DNA from: JAJCYL01 sp965206015
Lineage (GTDB): Bacteria; Bacteroidota; Bacteroidia; Cytophagales; Cyclobacteriaceae
NCBI GenBank assembly: GCA_965206015.1
Contig: CBDBIW010000014.1
Span: 186,001-250,000 of the forward strand
Length of the DNA stretch: 64,000 nt
Direction: 5' to 3'
Shown here: positions 9,910-19,040 of the stretch, piece after piece
Position numbering within the stretch: the stretch's first letter is position 1
How the letters are laid out: every line of letters starts with the position of its first letter
Made by a program: the position numbers and the translations under genes
Notes under the pieces: generated by a model
Seen by the model: the letters and a program-made list of their open reading frames with translations, nothing else
What the model was told of the DNA's origin: nothing
Database searches by the model: none

Positions 9910-11337
9910 ATGAAAAATATCATACAAAAAATAATCTTTTTAACAGCAATAGCTTCGTTATCCTCTTGCAAAGAGGAACTTGACCTCGAGCCCAGAGATA
10001 CGTTAAGCCCTGAAGTTGCAGAAAAACAGCTTGAAACATTCGAAGGGTTGATTAATAATGCGTACAATACATTGCAAATCCAGGAATACTATCGATCAGG
10101 ATTTTTGCTTACTTCCGATGCTTTATCTGATAACGTAATTTCAGTAGAGACCAGGATTTTTGATGGCCAAGACAGGAATAATATTGGTTCACATTTTGCT
10201 ATTTGGAACATCTATACCGGAATCAATAATTGCAACTTAATAATTAACAATATTAGTAATGTCGAATTGGCAAATTCATCTGAATTGACGAATGTTCAAC
10301 GATTAAAAGCTGAGGCTTACTTTCTAAGAGGACTGATGTATTTCGACCTGCATCGGGCTTATAGCTATGAGCCGAATAATATTGTGAGCGATTGGGATAG
10401 GGGATTGATCTTGAGAACCCGGCCGGTAACTAGCGTCAGTGAGGCAGATTTCAGGCAGCGTTCATCTGTTGAAGACGGATACAAGCTCATTGAAAGTGAT
10501 TTGTTAACGGCAATCACCATTTTTAACACAGAGGAATTGAGGGGCACTATCTATCGAGCTAATCTTGGAGCCACTCATGGGTTACTGGCACGGCTTTACT
10601 TATACTGGAATCGGTGGAATGATGCCCTGGCACAAGTGGAATTAGCCAGGACCCAGACATCCGCTACCATGGTTGCGGCTTCCGATTATGAGGAGAGCTT
10701 TACCCTCGATCCTCACCCTGAGTCTCTTTTTGAAATTGATTTTCAAGCGGCTACCGACCTTAATTTCCCGGATAAGGTAGTGGGTACTATGCGGGCACTC
10801 ACCAATTTCAGTGACGATTTAAGTGTTCAGTTCTTTTCCGTCGCTATCCCGGATGACTTAGTGAATATTTTCGAAGCGGGTGATGTACGTAGAGATTTAA
10901 TCAAGGAATCGAATGTAGGAACTAACACCTATAACATGGCCTTTAAATGGTTAGGTTCAGAACCAGGCGAAGGGTTTACAGATAACATACCAGTATTGAG
11001 ATACTCTGAGTTGGTCTTAATAGAGGCGGAATGCCAATTTCGTTTGGGCAATGAAGATAAGGCTCGCTCAATACTTTCAGGTCTGAGGACTCAACGTGGT
11101 TTGGCAGTTGTAAGTAATACAACCACGGGTGATAACCTCTTTGACCTGATAATGAATGAACGAAGAGTGGAGTTTTTCCTGGAGGGACATCGATGGTTCG
11201 ACCTTAAGAGAAATGGCATGGACATCTCCAAGGATAATGGTAACGGCATACCTTTCTCTGATTTTAGGATATTGGCGGGTATCCCTTTGACAGAGACGCT
11301 ACTCAATGAAAATCTAGCACAAAATCCAGGTTATTAA
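9910..11337 (+). CDS. SusD/RagB-family substrate-binding lipoprotein
   Basis: An outer-membrane lipoprotein of about 475 residues. I chose the ATG at 9910 (MKNIIQK...) because it follows GGAG at good spacing and starts directly with the signal peptide; an upstream in-frame ATG at 9895 would add five residues. The lipobox SLSSC puts the lipidated cysteine at position 20. SusD signatures include the N-terminal AEKQLETFEGLINNAY, the TPR-like LKAEAYFLRGLMYFDLHRAY, and the C-terminal LRYSELVLIEAECQFRLG and ERRVEFFLEGHRWFDLKRNG. It caps the SusC barrel and binds ligand at the cell surface. Confidence 0.95.
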   Translation: MKNIIQKIIFLTAIASLSSCKEELDLEPRDTLSPEVAEKQLETFEGLINNAYNTLQIQEYYRSGFLLTSDALSDNVISVETRIFDGQDRNNIGSHFAIWNIYTGINNCNLIINNISNVELANSSELTNVQRLKAEAYFLRGLMYFDLHRAYSYEPNNIVSDWDRGLILRTRPVTSVSEADFRQRSSVEDGYKLIESDLLTAITIFNTEELRGTIYRANLGATHGLLARLYLYWNRWNDALAQVELARTQTSATMVAASDYEESFTLDPHPESLFEIDFQAATDLNFPDKVVGTMRALTNFSDDLSVQFFSVAIPDDLVNIFEAGDVRRDLIKESNVGTNTYNMAFKWLGSEPGEGFTDNIPVLRYSELVLIEAECQFRLGNEDKARSILSGLRTQRGLAVVSNTTTGDNLFDLIMNERRVEFFLEGHRWFDLKRNGMDISKDNGNGIPFSDFRILAGIPLTETLLNENLAQNPGY

Positions 11338-11350
11338 AACTGTTGAAATC

Positions 11351-12190
11351 ATGAAATTATCTATTAAAATATATATAGCTGCAATATCATTACTCTCATT
11401 GTTCGGTTGTTATGACGATCCGGGTAATGATATTTTGTTTGAGAATGCTGATACTTTTATTGAATGGGAAGAAAGTACTTTAACCGGGGCGGATATCATC
11501 ATAATCGAACGGGATGGGGAATTCATAAGGGATACTTTAAGCATCAATGTGGTTACACGTGATCGCAGTAGTGTTGTAAATATTAATTTTGAAATGGTCG
11601 ATTCTTTGACCTCGGCACTTCCCGGGGTACATTTCAATTTGCTATCAGGTACCCAGGTAGCGATCAGTTCAGGAGTATTTACCGGATTAGTACCTTATGA
11701 AATACTTGATGACAGCCTGGCGCATACCGAGACCCTGTTTTTTACACTTCGTTTATTGGATGCCAGTGACGGCAGTTCTGTGAATCCTAACTTTCAGGAT
11801 ATTACTATTCAGTTTACCGGATTTGACCCTGATGCCACCTGCGTTTCCGAAATACCAACCGGAACCTGGACCTTAGTTAATCCGGTACCCTTAGGTGCCG
11901 GTGAATCTCCACGCACTACATTCAGTCGAGTAGATGGCACCCTGGATGAATATGAAGTTGAAAACATGTCTCTTGGATATTATCCGAACTTTCCCGCGGT
12001 CGGTAGATTTCGGCACGATTGTTTGAAAGATGGCATTGATGTGTTTGGTTTTCAACCAGGCCCCGGATTTGTGAAATGGTTGGGTACCGGAACCTATGAC
12101 CCCTCTACTCAATCTATCACTGTGGAAATCGCGGACGCTGAATTTGCTCCAAACTCTATGGTCACTCAGAAATGGCAGTTTGTTCAATAG
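11351..12190 (+). CDS. SusCD-associated surface lipoprotein (DUF4843-like)
   Basis: A 279-residue lipoprotein with signal MKLSIKIYIAAISLLSLFGC (lipidated cysteine at 20). The N-terminal half resembles the Ig-like beta-sandwich of DUF4843-type accessory lipoproteins, with acidic turns and PGVHFNLLSGTQVAISSG. The C-terminal half (about 160-279) is a separate all-beta domain with aromatic-rich strands (GFQPGPGFVKWLGTGTYDP). The position right after SusD, 13 bases downstream, suggests an outer-surface ligand-binding or accessory subunit. I cannot name the ligand. Confidence 0.75.
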   Translation: MKLSIKIYIAAISLLSLFGCYDDPGNDILFENADTFIEWEESTLTGADIIIIERDGEFIRDTLSINVVTRDRSSVVNINFEMVDSLTSALPGVHFNLLSGTQVAISSGVFTGLVPYEILDDSLAHTETLFFTLRLLDASDGSSVNPNFQDITIQFTGFDPDATCVSEIPTGTWTLVNPVPLGAGESPRTTFSRVDGTLDEYEVENMSLGYYPNFPAVGRFRHDCLKDGIDVFGFQPGPGFVKWLGTGTYDPSTQSITVEIADAEFAPNSMVTQKWQFVQ

Positions 12191-12384
12191 GTAAATGCCC
12201 TGTCAGATGAAGCTTCCGATTAGGTACGCCAAGACTTGCAAAGAATTAGATGATGGATAGCATTCTTTTCAATAATACGGAAGAAGGGTATCGGTATAAA
12301 AACAAGGGTAGAAGAGATAGGTCCATTCAGGGCCAAAATAGTCGAGAATACGTGATACTTAAGAAGGAGATTTTAAGAAGAAAG

Positions 12385-12873
12385 ATGGTGGTTGTTACAT
12401 CCTGCTTTGTGTTACTTTGTGTATGCCTTGGGTGCGGCACTCAATCCAAGTATGCATTTCAGGATTATGATAAGCAAAGCTACCAGATTGAACATTCACA
12501 AATACTCTTTATTGGCCTGAACTTTCAAGGTAATGGTGTCGATACACGGGTTGACCTGACTCAATCATTTCGACGGCAAGGTAATCTTAAACCTATGAGG
12601 GAAAATTTCACCCTGAAGAAAGGCGACTTTAAATGCTATTTTCTGAATTCTCAGGAAGAGATAGTGGACAGTGTGTTGTTTCAAAATCCATTAAAAAGAC
12701 AAGTTGAATGGTCAGAACCCGGTGGAAAACTCAGTACCAGGGAAATAGAGTTGGAGAGTGCAGAACACTACCTAAGAATAACCTGGAAGTCGTCCATTAA
12801 GACTTTGAAGATTCACCAATTAAGTGAAGATATGAAATTGAATGATGCAGGGATATTTGAAATAAGGTTATGA
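12385..12873 (+). CDS. Small lipoprotein of unknown function
   Basis: The frame is open from an ATG at 12250, but the ATG at 12385 begins a clean lipoprotein signal (MVVVTSCFVLLCVCLGCG, lipidated cysteine after VCLG), and AAGGAG lies upstream, so I use 12385, giving about 162 residues. The mature part is hydrophilic and predicted mostly beta; I do not recognise a family. It overlaps the following peptidase gene by four bases (ATGA), so the two are translationally coupled. A partner or localisation role for the peptidase is possible but is inference. Confidence 0.7.
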   Translation: MVVVTSCFVLLCVCLGCGTQSKYAFQDYDKQSYQIEHSQILFIGLNFQGNGVDTRVDLTQSFRRQGNLKPMRENFTLKKGDFKCYFLNSQEEIVDSVLFQNPLKRQVEWSEPGGKLSTREIELESAEHYLRITWKSSIKTLKIHQLSEDMKLNDAGIFEIRL

Positions 12874-14255
12874 AAAAGATACTATTTGTTTGTCTAAGTG
12901 TTGGTATATACCAGGCTAATGGACAACAATTTCCTATAGATACTATAAGGTTTCATGGTGAATCCGATAATAAGATCAACTTGGTCTTTTTAAGTGACGG
13001 GTATACATCAGAAGAATTGGACAAGTACATTTCCGATGTTGTTAATGTCTCGGATGAGTTGTTTGGTCAAACTCCTTTTTCGGAATACAGTAGTTATTTC
13101 AATGTCATTGCTATTAAGATACCTTCTCAAGTTTCTGGTGCGGCTACTAACCCTGACCAGCCTATCAATAACTATTTTGGAAGCACATTTGGATTTGCCG
13201 GGATTGACAGGCTCCTGGTGCCACTAAATACAGGCAAAGTCAATCAGGTGCTGGCTGATAATTTTCCAACATATGATCAACCTTTTATGATGGTCAATTC
13301 CGACACTTATGGTGGTTCAGGGGGACCGGTAGCCACGGCATCAACCAATGAGTCCTCTGCAGAAATAGCAATTCACGAGATTGGTCATTCAATTGCAGCA
13401 TTAGCCGATGAATACTGGATCGATACCCAATTTGAGAGCCCAAATAAAACTATGGAGTCCAACGCCAATTTAATCAAGTGGAAAAACTGGTTAGATACTG
13501 AAGGGATAAGTATTGTTGCACATGACAACCCAGTATGGTTTAAACCACACGAGCGTTGCAAGATGCAGGTTTTAGGAATGAATTTTTGTGCTGTATGTCG
13601 GGAAACTTTGGTAGACAGCTTTTACGATCTCGTTTCCCTGGTTGAAAGCTTTAGTCCCGTGGAGCAGGTTAAATCTGGAACGAATAACCTGGTATCTTTT
13701 TCCCTGGAATTACAACAACCTGATCCTGACCATATAGTCACAACCTGGGTTCTAAATGATTCTTTGCCGATCAATGCGGATCATTCAATCATTTTAGATC
13801 TCGATACCTTGTTGGAGGCAGGAAAAAATAGTTTAACCGTTCAGGTTGTTGATGATACTCCATTTAATAGAAAAGATTTGACCGAGACTGAGGTAGTTGA
13901 ATGGGAAATAAATCTAAATGGATCGACAACAGAGATTTTCGGCACTTCTAGACTTGAGATTATTGGAGAACCGGCAGTAGTTACTTTCATTGACGATGAC
14001 CAGGTTGCAAGTCTGGAGGCAAAAATTTTCCCCAATCCAGCCCAGGAATATGTCGACATCCAATTTAAAGATTTGTCATCCGGACAGGTAGTTCTCAAAG
14101 TAATTGATTTGAAAGGTAAAGTTCATATAATCCTCAAAACGGGTAAGGAGGTTGATATATTAAGGTTTCCCATTAGCCATTTAAGTAGCGGGGTTTATAT
14201 TCTACATGGAGAAGTAGATCAGTCAGTTTTCACCCGGCGATTTATCAAAGAGTAA
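12870..14255 (+). CDS. Secreted M64-type (IgA-peptidase-like) zinc metallopeptidase with T9SS sorting domain
   Basis: A 461-residue protein. After a signal peptide (1-18, ending NGQ), the M64 domain shows INLVFLSDGYTSEELDKY and the zinc motif HEIGHSIAALADEYW (HExxH at about 169-173, with the downstream DE of the family). Residues about 385-461 form a T9SS type A sorting domain (KIFPNPAQEYVDI, VIDLKGKV, HLSSGVYILHG, TRRFIKE), so it should be exported through the Por machinery and attached or released at the cell surface. It is the last gene of the SusCD-type locus, which suggests cleavage of a protein or glycoprotein whose products enter through SusCD (inference). Confidence 0.9.
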   Translation: MKKILFVCLSVGIYQANGQQFPIDTIRFHGESDNKINLVFLSDGYTSEELDKYISDVVNVSDELFGQTPFSEYSSYFNVIAIKIPSQVSGAATNPDQPINNYFGSTFGFAGIDRLLVPLNTGKVNQVLADNFPTYDQPFMMVNSDTYGGSGGPVATASTNESSAEIAIHEIGHSIAALADEYWIDTQFESPNKTMESNANLIKWKNWLDTEGISIVAHDNPVWFKPHERCKMQVLGMNFCAVCRETLVDSFYDLVSLVESFSPVEQVKSGTNNLVSFSLELQQPDPDHIVTTWVLNDSLPINADHSIILDLDTLLEAGKNSLTVQVVDDTPFNRKDLTETEVVEWEINLNGSTTEIFGTSRLEIIGEPAVVTFIDDDQVASLEAKIFPNPAQEYVDIQFKDLSSGQVVLKVIDLKGKVHIILKTGKEVDILRFPISHLSSGVYILHGEVDQSVFTRRFIKE

Positions 14256-14344
14256 TTGACTGAATTTCAACATTGCTTATGGATCTTTTAGATAAAAACT
14301 TTTACAAGATATTTATCAATAGGATTCTTGTGCCTTTTTAGCGA

Positions 14345-14666
14345 GGTCCTTTGTGGTCTACCCCGATAAGGGTAAATGACGATGATCCTGGAAGTCATCA
14401 ATTTTTGAGCTGGATGTCATTAGATCCTTCTTCCGGTATTATATATATATCATTTTCTATGATAGGAGAAATTATTCTGACAACAGAACTGATGTTTATC
14501 TTGCCTATTCCGAAAACGGCGGTGATATTAAGATCAGTGATCAGCATTTTGTTCCTGACAAAGAGGTGTTTTTTGGAAATTATACCATATAAGTACTTAC
14601 CAGGGCAAAATTCATCCTATCTGGACTGCAAAGATTATACATCAAATAAATAACTCGGAAATTTCA
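14345..14666 (+). pseudogene. BNR/sialidase-like protein fragment, frameshifted
   Basis: Stitched across frames, this stretch reads RGPLWSTPIRVNDD, then HQFLSWMSLDPSSGIIYI, then (shifted near 14450) YDRRNYSDNRTDVYLAYS and PDKEVFFGNYT, then (shifted near 14590) TYQGKIHPIWTA. This is the pattern of BNR/sialidase-like beta-propeller proteins of Bacteroidota. At least two frameshifts and missing ends make it a relic. It directly follows the M64 gene and adjoins another relic, so this whole intergenic region is genetic debris. Confidence 0.7.
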
Positions 14667-15432
14667 AACAAGTATTGGAAGTTCTTAAGCGGGTAGAAGA
14701 AAAGTATGCAATAAGAATTCATACTTCTGAATTTGGTCCGTTAAATAACGGATATGAGGCCGATACGCTTGATACCGAAGATGCCGCAAGTAAAGGGAAT
14801 TATAAATTCGAATTTTTGACAGCTTCAGATAGTGGTCAATTCAAAGTTCTGGGTAGTATATTCGGTCAGGAATGAAAAAAATATCCTAAGGGTTGGATAG
14901 ATAAAACGGGGATTAAGAGTATTGCCTTCGTAAAAAATCTTGAAGTTCAAGGGCAGCGCAGATACGCCATGCCGTCACCTGATGTGCCATATTTCGATGT
15001 AACATTCAGCCATCGAAACCATGAATACCTGAGACATTCCATGCATCATGAATTTTATCATTTAATAGAGTATAATTTAATAGAGTATAATTCTTTTAAA
15101 GATTTTTATTACAAAGACCCTGACTGGAATTCCCTTAACTCCAAGGATTTCACCTATGGTAAGGGAGGTGCTTCTGCCTATAGTGACTCCACTTTTGCTA
15201 ATGAAAAACATCCATTCGATGGATTCGTTACAGAATATTCAACTTATGGTTTAGAAGAAGACAAAGCGGAGATATACACTTAAATTTAATGACCACTTCC
15301 GAATACATAGAGATGCGAAAAATGATCGCAGAGGATTCTCTATCTTAACCTCCAAGGTTGTGTACCTCAAAAAGCATTAAGCCCATCTATGGACCTCTCC
15401 TATTATCGAAGAATACATCGATTGAGTGAGTA
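14667..15432 (+). pseudogene. Zinc metallopeptidase-like relic (HExxH ... EDxAE)
   Basis: One frame runs through two segments separated by a TGA at 14873-14875. The first has VLKRVEEKYAIRI. The second has YPKGWIDKTGIKSIAF, then the zinc motif HHEFYHLIEYN, and later GFVTEYSTYGLEEDKAEIY, which fits a gluzincin-type third ligand region. After a frameshift at 15283 the homology-like text continues (NLMTTSEYIEMRKMIAED) and ends near YYRRIHRLSE at about 15432. A 12-base internal duplication (TTTAATAGAGTA unit near 15060-15085) is also seen. Several lesions make it non-functional; the peptidase family is uncertain. Confidence 0.65.
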
Positions 15433-15542
15433 GGAATATTTTGATAAATATTTTGATATGAGTAGGAATATTTTGGTAGACATTTCTACAGGTGAGGCAT
15501 GAGCAGAAAATCATAAAACTATGAGTAGAAAATCACAAAACT
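15427..15542. repeat. Two pairs of short direct repeats
   Basis: TGAGTAGGAATATTTTG occurs at 15427-15443 and 15459-15475 (period 32). A 22-base unit beginning ATGAGCAGAAAATCA occurs at 15499-15520 and, with two substitutions, immediately again at 15521-15542. They lie between a relic and the next gene's start and may be slippage or deletion footprints. Confidence 0.7.
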
Positions 15543-15564
15543 TCCTCTTAAGAAATAAAGACTA

Positions 15565-17016
15565 ATGCAAATGGAAAAAAATGCAGTCCTTACTCAAATT
15601 GTAGCTATTTCCCTGTTATGGTTTTCTTGCAACGATGAGAAAATTGAGGAGATTGATTCCTCCTCAAACATTTCTTTTTCTTCATCTGAACGCACGGGGG
15701 ATGAAAGCCTAACCGAGGTTAATATTCCTGTTTCATTGCCAATTAGTTTCGATCAGGATGTCTCTATAGATTACGTGGTAAGTGGAACAGCCAGTGAAGG
15801 TTTAGATTATGTGGTCGAAATTAATTCGATAACTATTTCTGCAGGGCAAGCTTTGGGAGTAATCGAATTTATGATAATTGATGATGGCATTTATGAAGGG
15901 ATCGAGGAGACCGTCATATTTGAACTAACGGGTAGCAACATTGAAGGATTGACATTGGACGAGGAAGGCACATTTATATTTACTTACACCATTATCGACA
16001 ATGACCCCAGGGTTACATTTAACTTCAACGACAGCACTGATACCGGTTTTGAAAACGAAGTATCTGACTTAAGTATTCCATTTACTCTTTCTAGAAGCCT
16101 CACGACCGATGTTGCGTTTAACTACACTGTGACTGGTACTGCGACAGATGGACAAGATTATAGCTTTGATTCTGATACTGTAATTATTCCTGCTGGTAAA
16201 TTAGCAGGTACCATCAATTTGACCGTACTTGATGATAGCGAACTAGAAGGAGTGGACGAAACAATCATCATTACAGTTGATAACAGCGATTCTCCGGAGA
16301 CAGACTTAGATGAATTGCCAGTATTTACTTATACATTGCAAGACGATGAATTGCCTGCAACATTAGAGTTTACGTCCTCCACTTTTCAAGGATCAGAAGA
16401 TGTGGCTGGAAGCCTTGATTTCAGTCTATCCCGGGCCCTGGAAGCTAATGTGGAAGTAACATTTGAAATCTCAGGGACCGCCACCAATCCTGATGACTAT
16501 ACCGTTCCGTCAACGACCATAACTTTGACTGCGGGGAGTGTTTCGGGCTCTATTACTTTTGACGTAGTAGATGATGCCATATACGACGGGGGGGAGACGG
16601 TTACGGTCAAGGCCAGTTCATCTTCAACTTCGGAACTAGATCTCGCCAACCAACCCGAAGCCCTATATACCATCCTGGATAATGAGATTGAGATATTTAT
16701 TGAATGGGATACCGGTGATAACTTGAGCCTAAATTTTTATGATCCCGATGATTTCGATCCCTTTATTATAACTGATATTGGTACTCAAAGTGAAATGTAC
16801 TTGGCACCTTCTACATTGGTTGATGATACAAATTGGACGGTTTGGGTTAGGCCGTCGGCGGATACTTCCGGGGGTGTTTCTTATTCCGCTGAAGCAAGGT
16901 TACCGGATGGTACGATTTTGTTAAAAGAAGGTACCCAGGCCTTGACGGCAGCTGGTGGTTTATTTCTTTTTAATGTGATAAAAGAAGGATCAAATTGGAC
17001 AGTCCGGGCTTTTTAA
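15565..17016 (+). CDS. Calx-beta repeat lipoprotein
   Basis: A 483-residue lipoprotein; ATGs at 15565 and 15571 are both possible. The lipobox LWFSC lies about 22 residues in. Three successive Calx-beta-like modules of about 110 residues follow, each with the pattern VSGTASEGLDY..., an SITISAGQALG-type strand and an IDDGIYEGIEETV-type acidic calcium-binding turn (second VTGTATDGQDYSF, third ISGTATNPDDYTV). The C-terminal 100 residues form a different beta domain. Acidic loops suggest calcium binding. The gene stands alone between pseudogene debris and an IS element; adhesion or surface-scaffold function is a guess. It contains a run of seven G near 16588. Confidence 0.8.
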   Translation: MQMEKNAVLTQIVAISLLWFSCNDEKIEEIDSSSNISFSSSERTGDESLTEVNIPVSLPISFDQDVSIDYVVSGTASEGLDYVVEINSITISAGQALGVIEFMIIDDGIYEGIEETVIFELTGSNIEGLTLDEEGTFIFTYTIIDNDPRVTFNFNDSTDTGFENEVSDLSIPFTLSRSLTTDVAFNYTVTGTATDGQDYSFDSDTVIIPAGKLAGTINLTVLDDSELEGVDETIIITVDNSDSPETDLDELPVFTYTLQDDELPATLEFTSSTFQGSEDVAGSLDFSLSRALEANVEVTFEISGTATNPDDYTVPSTTITLTAGSVSGSITFDVVDDAIYDGGETVTVKASSSSTSELDLANQPEALYTILDNEIEIFIEWDTGDNLSLNFYDPDDFDPFIITDIGTQSEMYLAPSTLVDDTNWTVWVRPSADTSGGVSYSAEARLPDGTILLKEGTQALTAAGGLFLFNVIKEGSNWTVRAF

Positions 17017-17037
17017 GGGTTTGGAAATCAAAATAAT

Positions 17038-17996
17038 AACCCGTGGTGCATTAGAAAGTAATTTGAGTTTTCAAGTTATTAATGTTCCTATTCAAGTCAA
17101 ATTTATTGATATATTGAATAATAGTTAAGGCTGTTATTTTGGATAATATTCTGGTTTTAAATCCTTGAAAAGATTTCGCATAGTTTCTGCTAATCATAAA
17201 CTGATCACAGAGTTCACAGAAGAGCGTTTCGATTCTTTTTCTTGACTTTCTAAAGATATAGGGTTGCTTTTTGTAATTAATTTGGTTCTTCCTCATTGGC
17301 ACTTCTAATTTAATCTTAGCCCTGGTAAACAAATCTAATTGTTGTTCTTGATTTAGGTAGCCTTTGTCTCCAATTAGAACACAGTCAGATAATTGGCTTT
17401 TTAGATCTTTGAGATAATGAATATCATGAACAGATGATTTACTGATATCTACCTCCATGGAGTTTGTATCCATAAAAGTACATTTGTTGACAAGCACAAA
17501 ACCCTTTGTCAGGTGATGAATAAAAAAATTCTTTACATATTTTTGACCTTGAGATCCTTGATAGCTTAGAGGCTTTCAGTGGCGTAGAATCAATAATGAA
17601 ATAGTCTTCAAACTCATTAAATTTTTCAGAAAGGACTACTCTAATTTGTTCTATATAATTGACCAGCCTTCTTTTTCTTCTATTGTAAAGAGTCCTGTCG
17701 ATTAGATTCTCAAAACCAATTGAGCTCAAAACCCTAAAAAGTTGATGTTCGCTGTCAATACTCATATACCGGGCTGTTAAATCAATGGCAACAAGCTCTA
17801 TATCAGATAGTTTAGGCTTCCTGTTTTGATGTGTAAAAGTAGCCGGGTATATGTTTTTTCTTAAAACCTCTAAAATTTTATCGTAATTTGCTTAAAAGTT
17901 GTGCATCAGTATTGTTTTGTAGTTATTACAATAAGATACTTATTATCAGTTTGCTGCACAACTTTTACTCCTTATTTTTCTAATGCACCACGGGTT
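17038..17996. mobile_element. IS982-family insertion sequence (inactive)
   Basis: The element is bounded by near-perfect inverted repeats: AACCCGTGGTGCATTAGAAA at 17038-17057 and its reverse complement at 17977-17996 (18 or more matching bases). At about 959 bp it has the usual IS982 length. It encodes a broken transposase on the minus strand. No convincing target duplication is visible (flanks ...AAAATAAT and GTTTTATA...). A 12-bp inverted pair (AAAAGTTGTGCA at 17894-17905, TGCACAACTTTT at 17955-17966) lies in the region upstream of the transposase. Its right end is about 25 bases before the start of the kinase gene. A shortened relative lies at 35900-36194. Confidence 0.88.
17051..17889 (-). 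pseudogene. IS982-family transposase, frameshifted
   Basis: Read from right to left, the first frame gives NYDKILEVLRKN, RKPKLSDIELVAIDLTARY, FIIDSTPLKASKLSRI and MYFYGYKLHG. The second frame continues with SSVHDIHYLKDLKSQL, VLIGDKGYLNQEQQLDL, QPYIFRKSRKRIETLFCEL and ISRNYAKSFQGFKTRILSKI. The DST, GDKGY and IET blocks are the IS982 catalytic regions. The break is at about 17440-17465, where roughly ten codons expected between GYKLH and SSVHD are also missing. There is no start codon in frame after the stop near 17890. The transposase cannot be made intact. Confidence 0.88.
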
Positions 17997-18020
17997 GTTT
18001 TATATATTATTTTTTACCAA

Positions 18021-19040
18021 TTGAGTAACAATATTGAAAACACCTCCGAGTTAATCAACTATCTTCAGGGGAGAGAAAGGGTACAAGATAATGCAAAAGT
18101 CAAGGCCTCGATACTACGAGGTGGGGTTTCAAATCGTACAGTGTTACTCGATTTGGAAAATGGTGAGTCGTGGGTATTAAAACAAGCTCTAACGAAGCTT
18201 AGGGTCAAGGGAGAATGGATCAGTAGCCCAAAAAGGATATTCAAAGAAGCTGAAGCTATGCGTTGGTTTGAAAAATATGCTCCGCCAAACACAGTTCCAA
18301 AACTGATTTTTGAAGACCAAAAAAATTATGTGCTGGCCATGGAAGCGGTAAAGCCACCTTTTGATAACCTTAAAGATTTGCTGTTGACCAATCCTCCTGA
18401 ATCTATTCATTTTAATCAGGCTGGTGAATTGCTGGGACACATCCACCAAAATGCTTTCAAGCAAACGAAAGATATTCCTGCACTTTTCCTGGACAACCAC
18501 TTTTTTAAAACGCTGAGGATTGAGCCATACTATATCGAAACAGTAAAGAACCTTCCGGAAACAACAACCTTTTTCAATGATCTGATTTCGGAAACACTTA
18601 GGGACCAATATACGCTAGTTCACGGCGACTATAGCCCAAAAAATATTTTGGTGAAGGATTCTAAACTCATTTTATTGGATCATGAAGTGATCCATTTTGG
18701 CGACGGAACTTTTGACCTGGGATTTTTTATTTGTCATTTGTTAAGCAAGGCCAATCATTTACCAACCTTTCATAAAAAATTTACAGATGGAATAGCTGGA
18801 TTTTATAAGTCTTATACTAGGATTTTTGATAAATCGGATGAGACACGTGAGAGGAGAGCTGTGAAGCATGTAATAGGCTGTTTACTAGCGAGAGTTTGTG
18901 GCTTGTCAGCACTGGAATACCTGACGTCAGAACAACAGAATAAGCAAAAAATTATAGGCCTAAAACTGATCAAAGAGCAGCCTAGATCGATAAAAGAATT
19001 GATTATCAATTTTAACCGACATATTAATGCCCAAAATTAA
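18021..19040 (+). CDS. APH-fold phosphotransferase (small-molecule kinase)
   Basis: About 339 residues from the TTG at 18021 (LSNNIENTSELINYL...). The open frame begins earlier, inside the IS, but that part is IS sequence, so the native start is probably this TTG. Aminoglycoside-phosphotransferase-fold signs are a lysine-bearing N-lobe (GESWVLKQAL), the catalytic loop HGDYSPKNILV (about 201-211) and the metal motif LLDHEVIHFGDGTFDLGFF (about 219). The gene overlaps the enolase-like gene by 14 bases, so the two are translationally coupled. The coupling suggests the kinase makes the phosphorylated substrate of that enzyme rather than acting in drug resistance (inference). The IS immediately upstream has probably replaced its native promoter. 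Confidence 0.82.
   Translation: MSNNIENTSELINYLQGRERVQDNAKVKASILRGGVSNRTVLLDLENGESWVLKQALTKLRVKGEWISSPKRIFKEAEAMRWFEKYAPPNTVPKLIFEDQKNYVLAMEAVKPPFDNLKDLLLTNPPESIHFNQAGELLGHIHQNAFKQTKDIPALFLDNHFFKTLRIEPYYIETVKNLPETTTFFNDLISETLRDQYTLVHGDYSPKNILVKDSKLILLDHEVIHFGDGTFDLGFFICHLLSKANHLPTFHKKFTDGIAGFYKSYTRIFDKSDETRERRAVKHVIGCLLARVCGLSALEYLTSEQQNKQKIIGLKLIKEQPRSIKELIINFNRHINAQN

Noticed and set aside
17030..18004. Target-site duplication flanking the IS982 element
   Set aside because: The flanking bases on the two sides do not match over any convincing length.
17901..18020. Upstream extension of the kinase frame to an ATG at 17901
   Set aside because: Those codons lie inside the IS982 right end and do not resemble the kinase family; the native start is after the IS.
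18021..19040. Antibiotic-resistance aminoglycoside kinase
   Set aside because: Only fold-level motifs are shared, and its overlap with an enolase-like gene points to a metabolic role.
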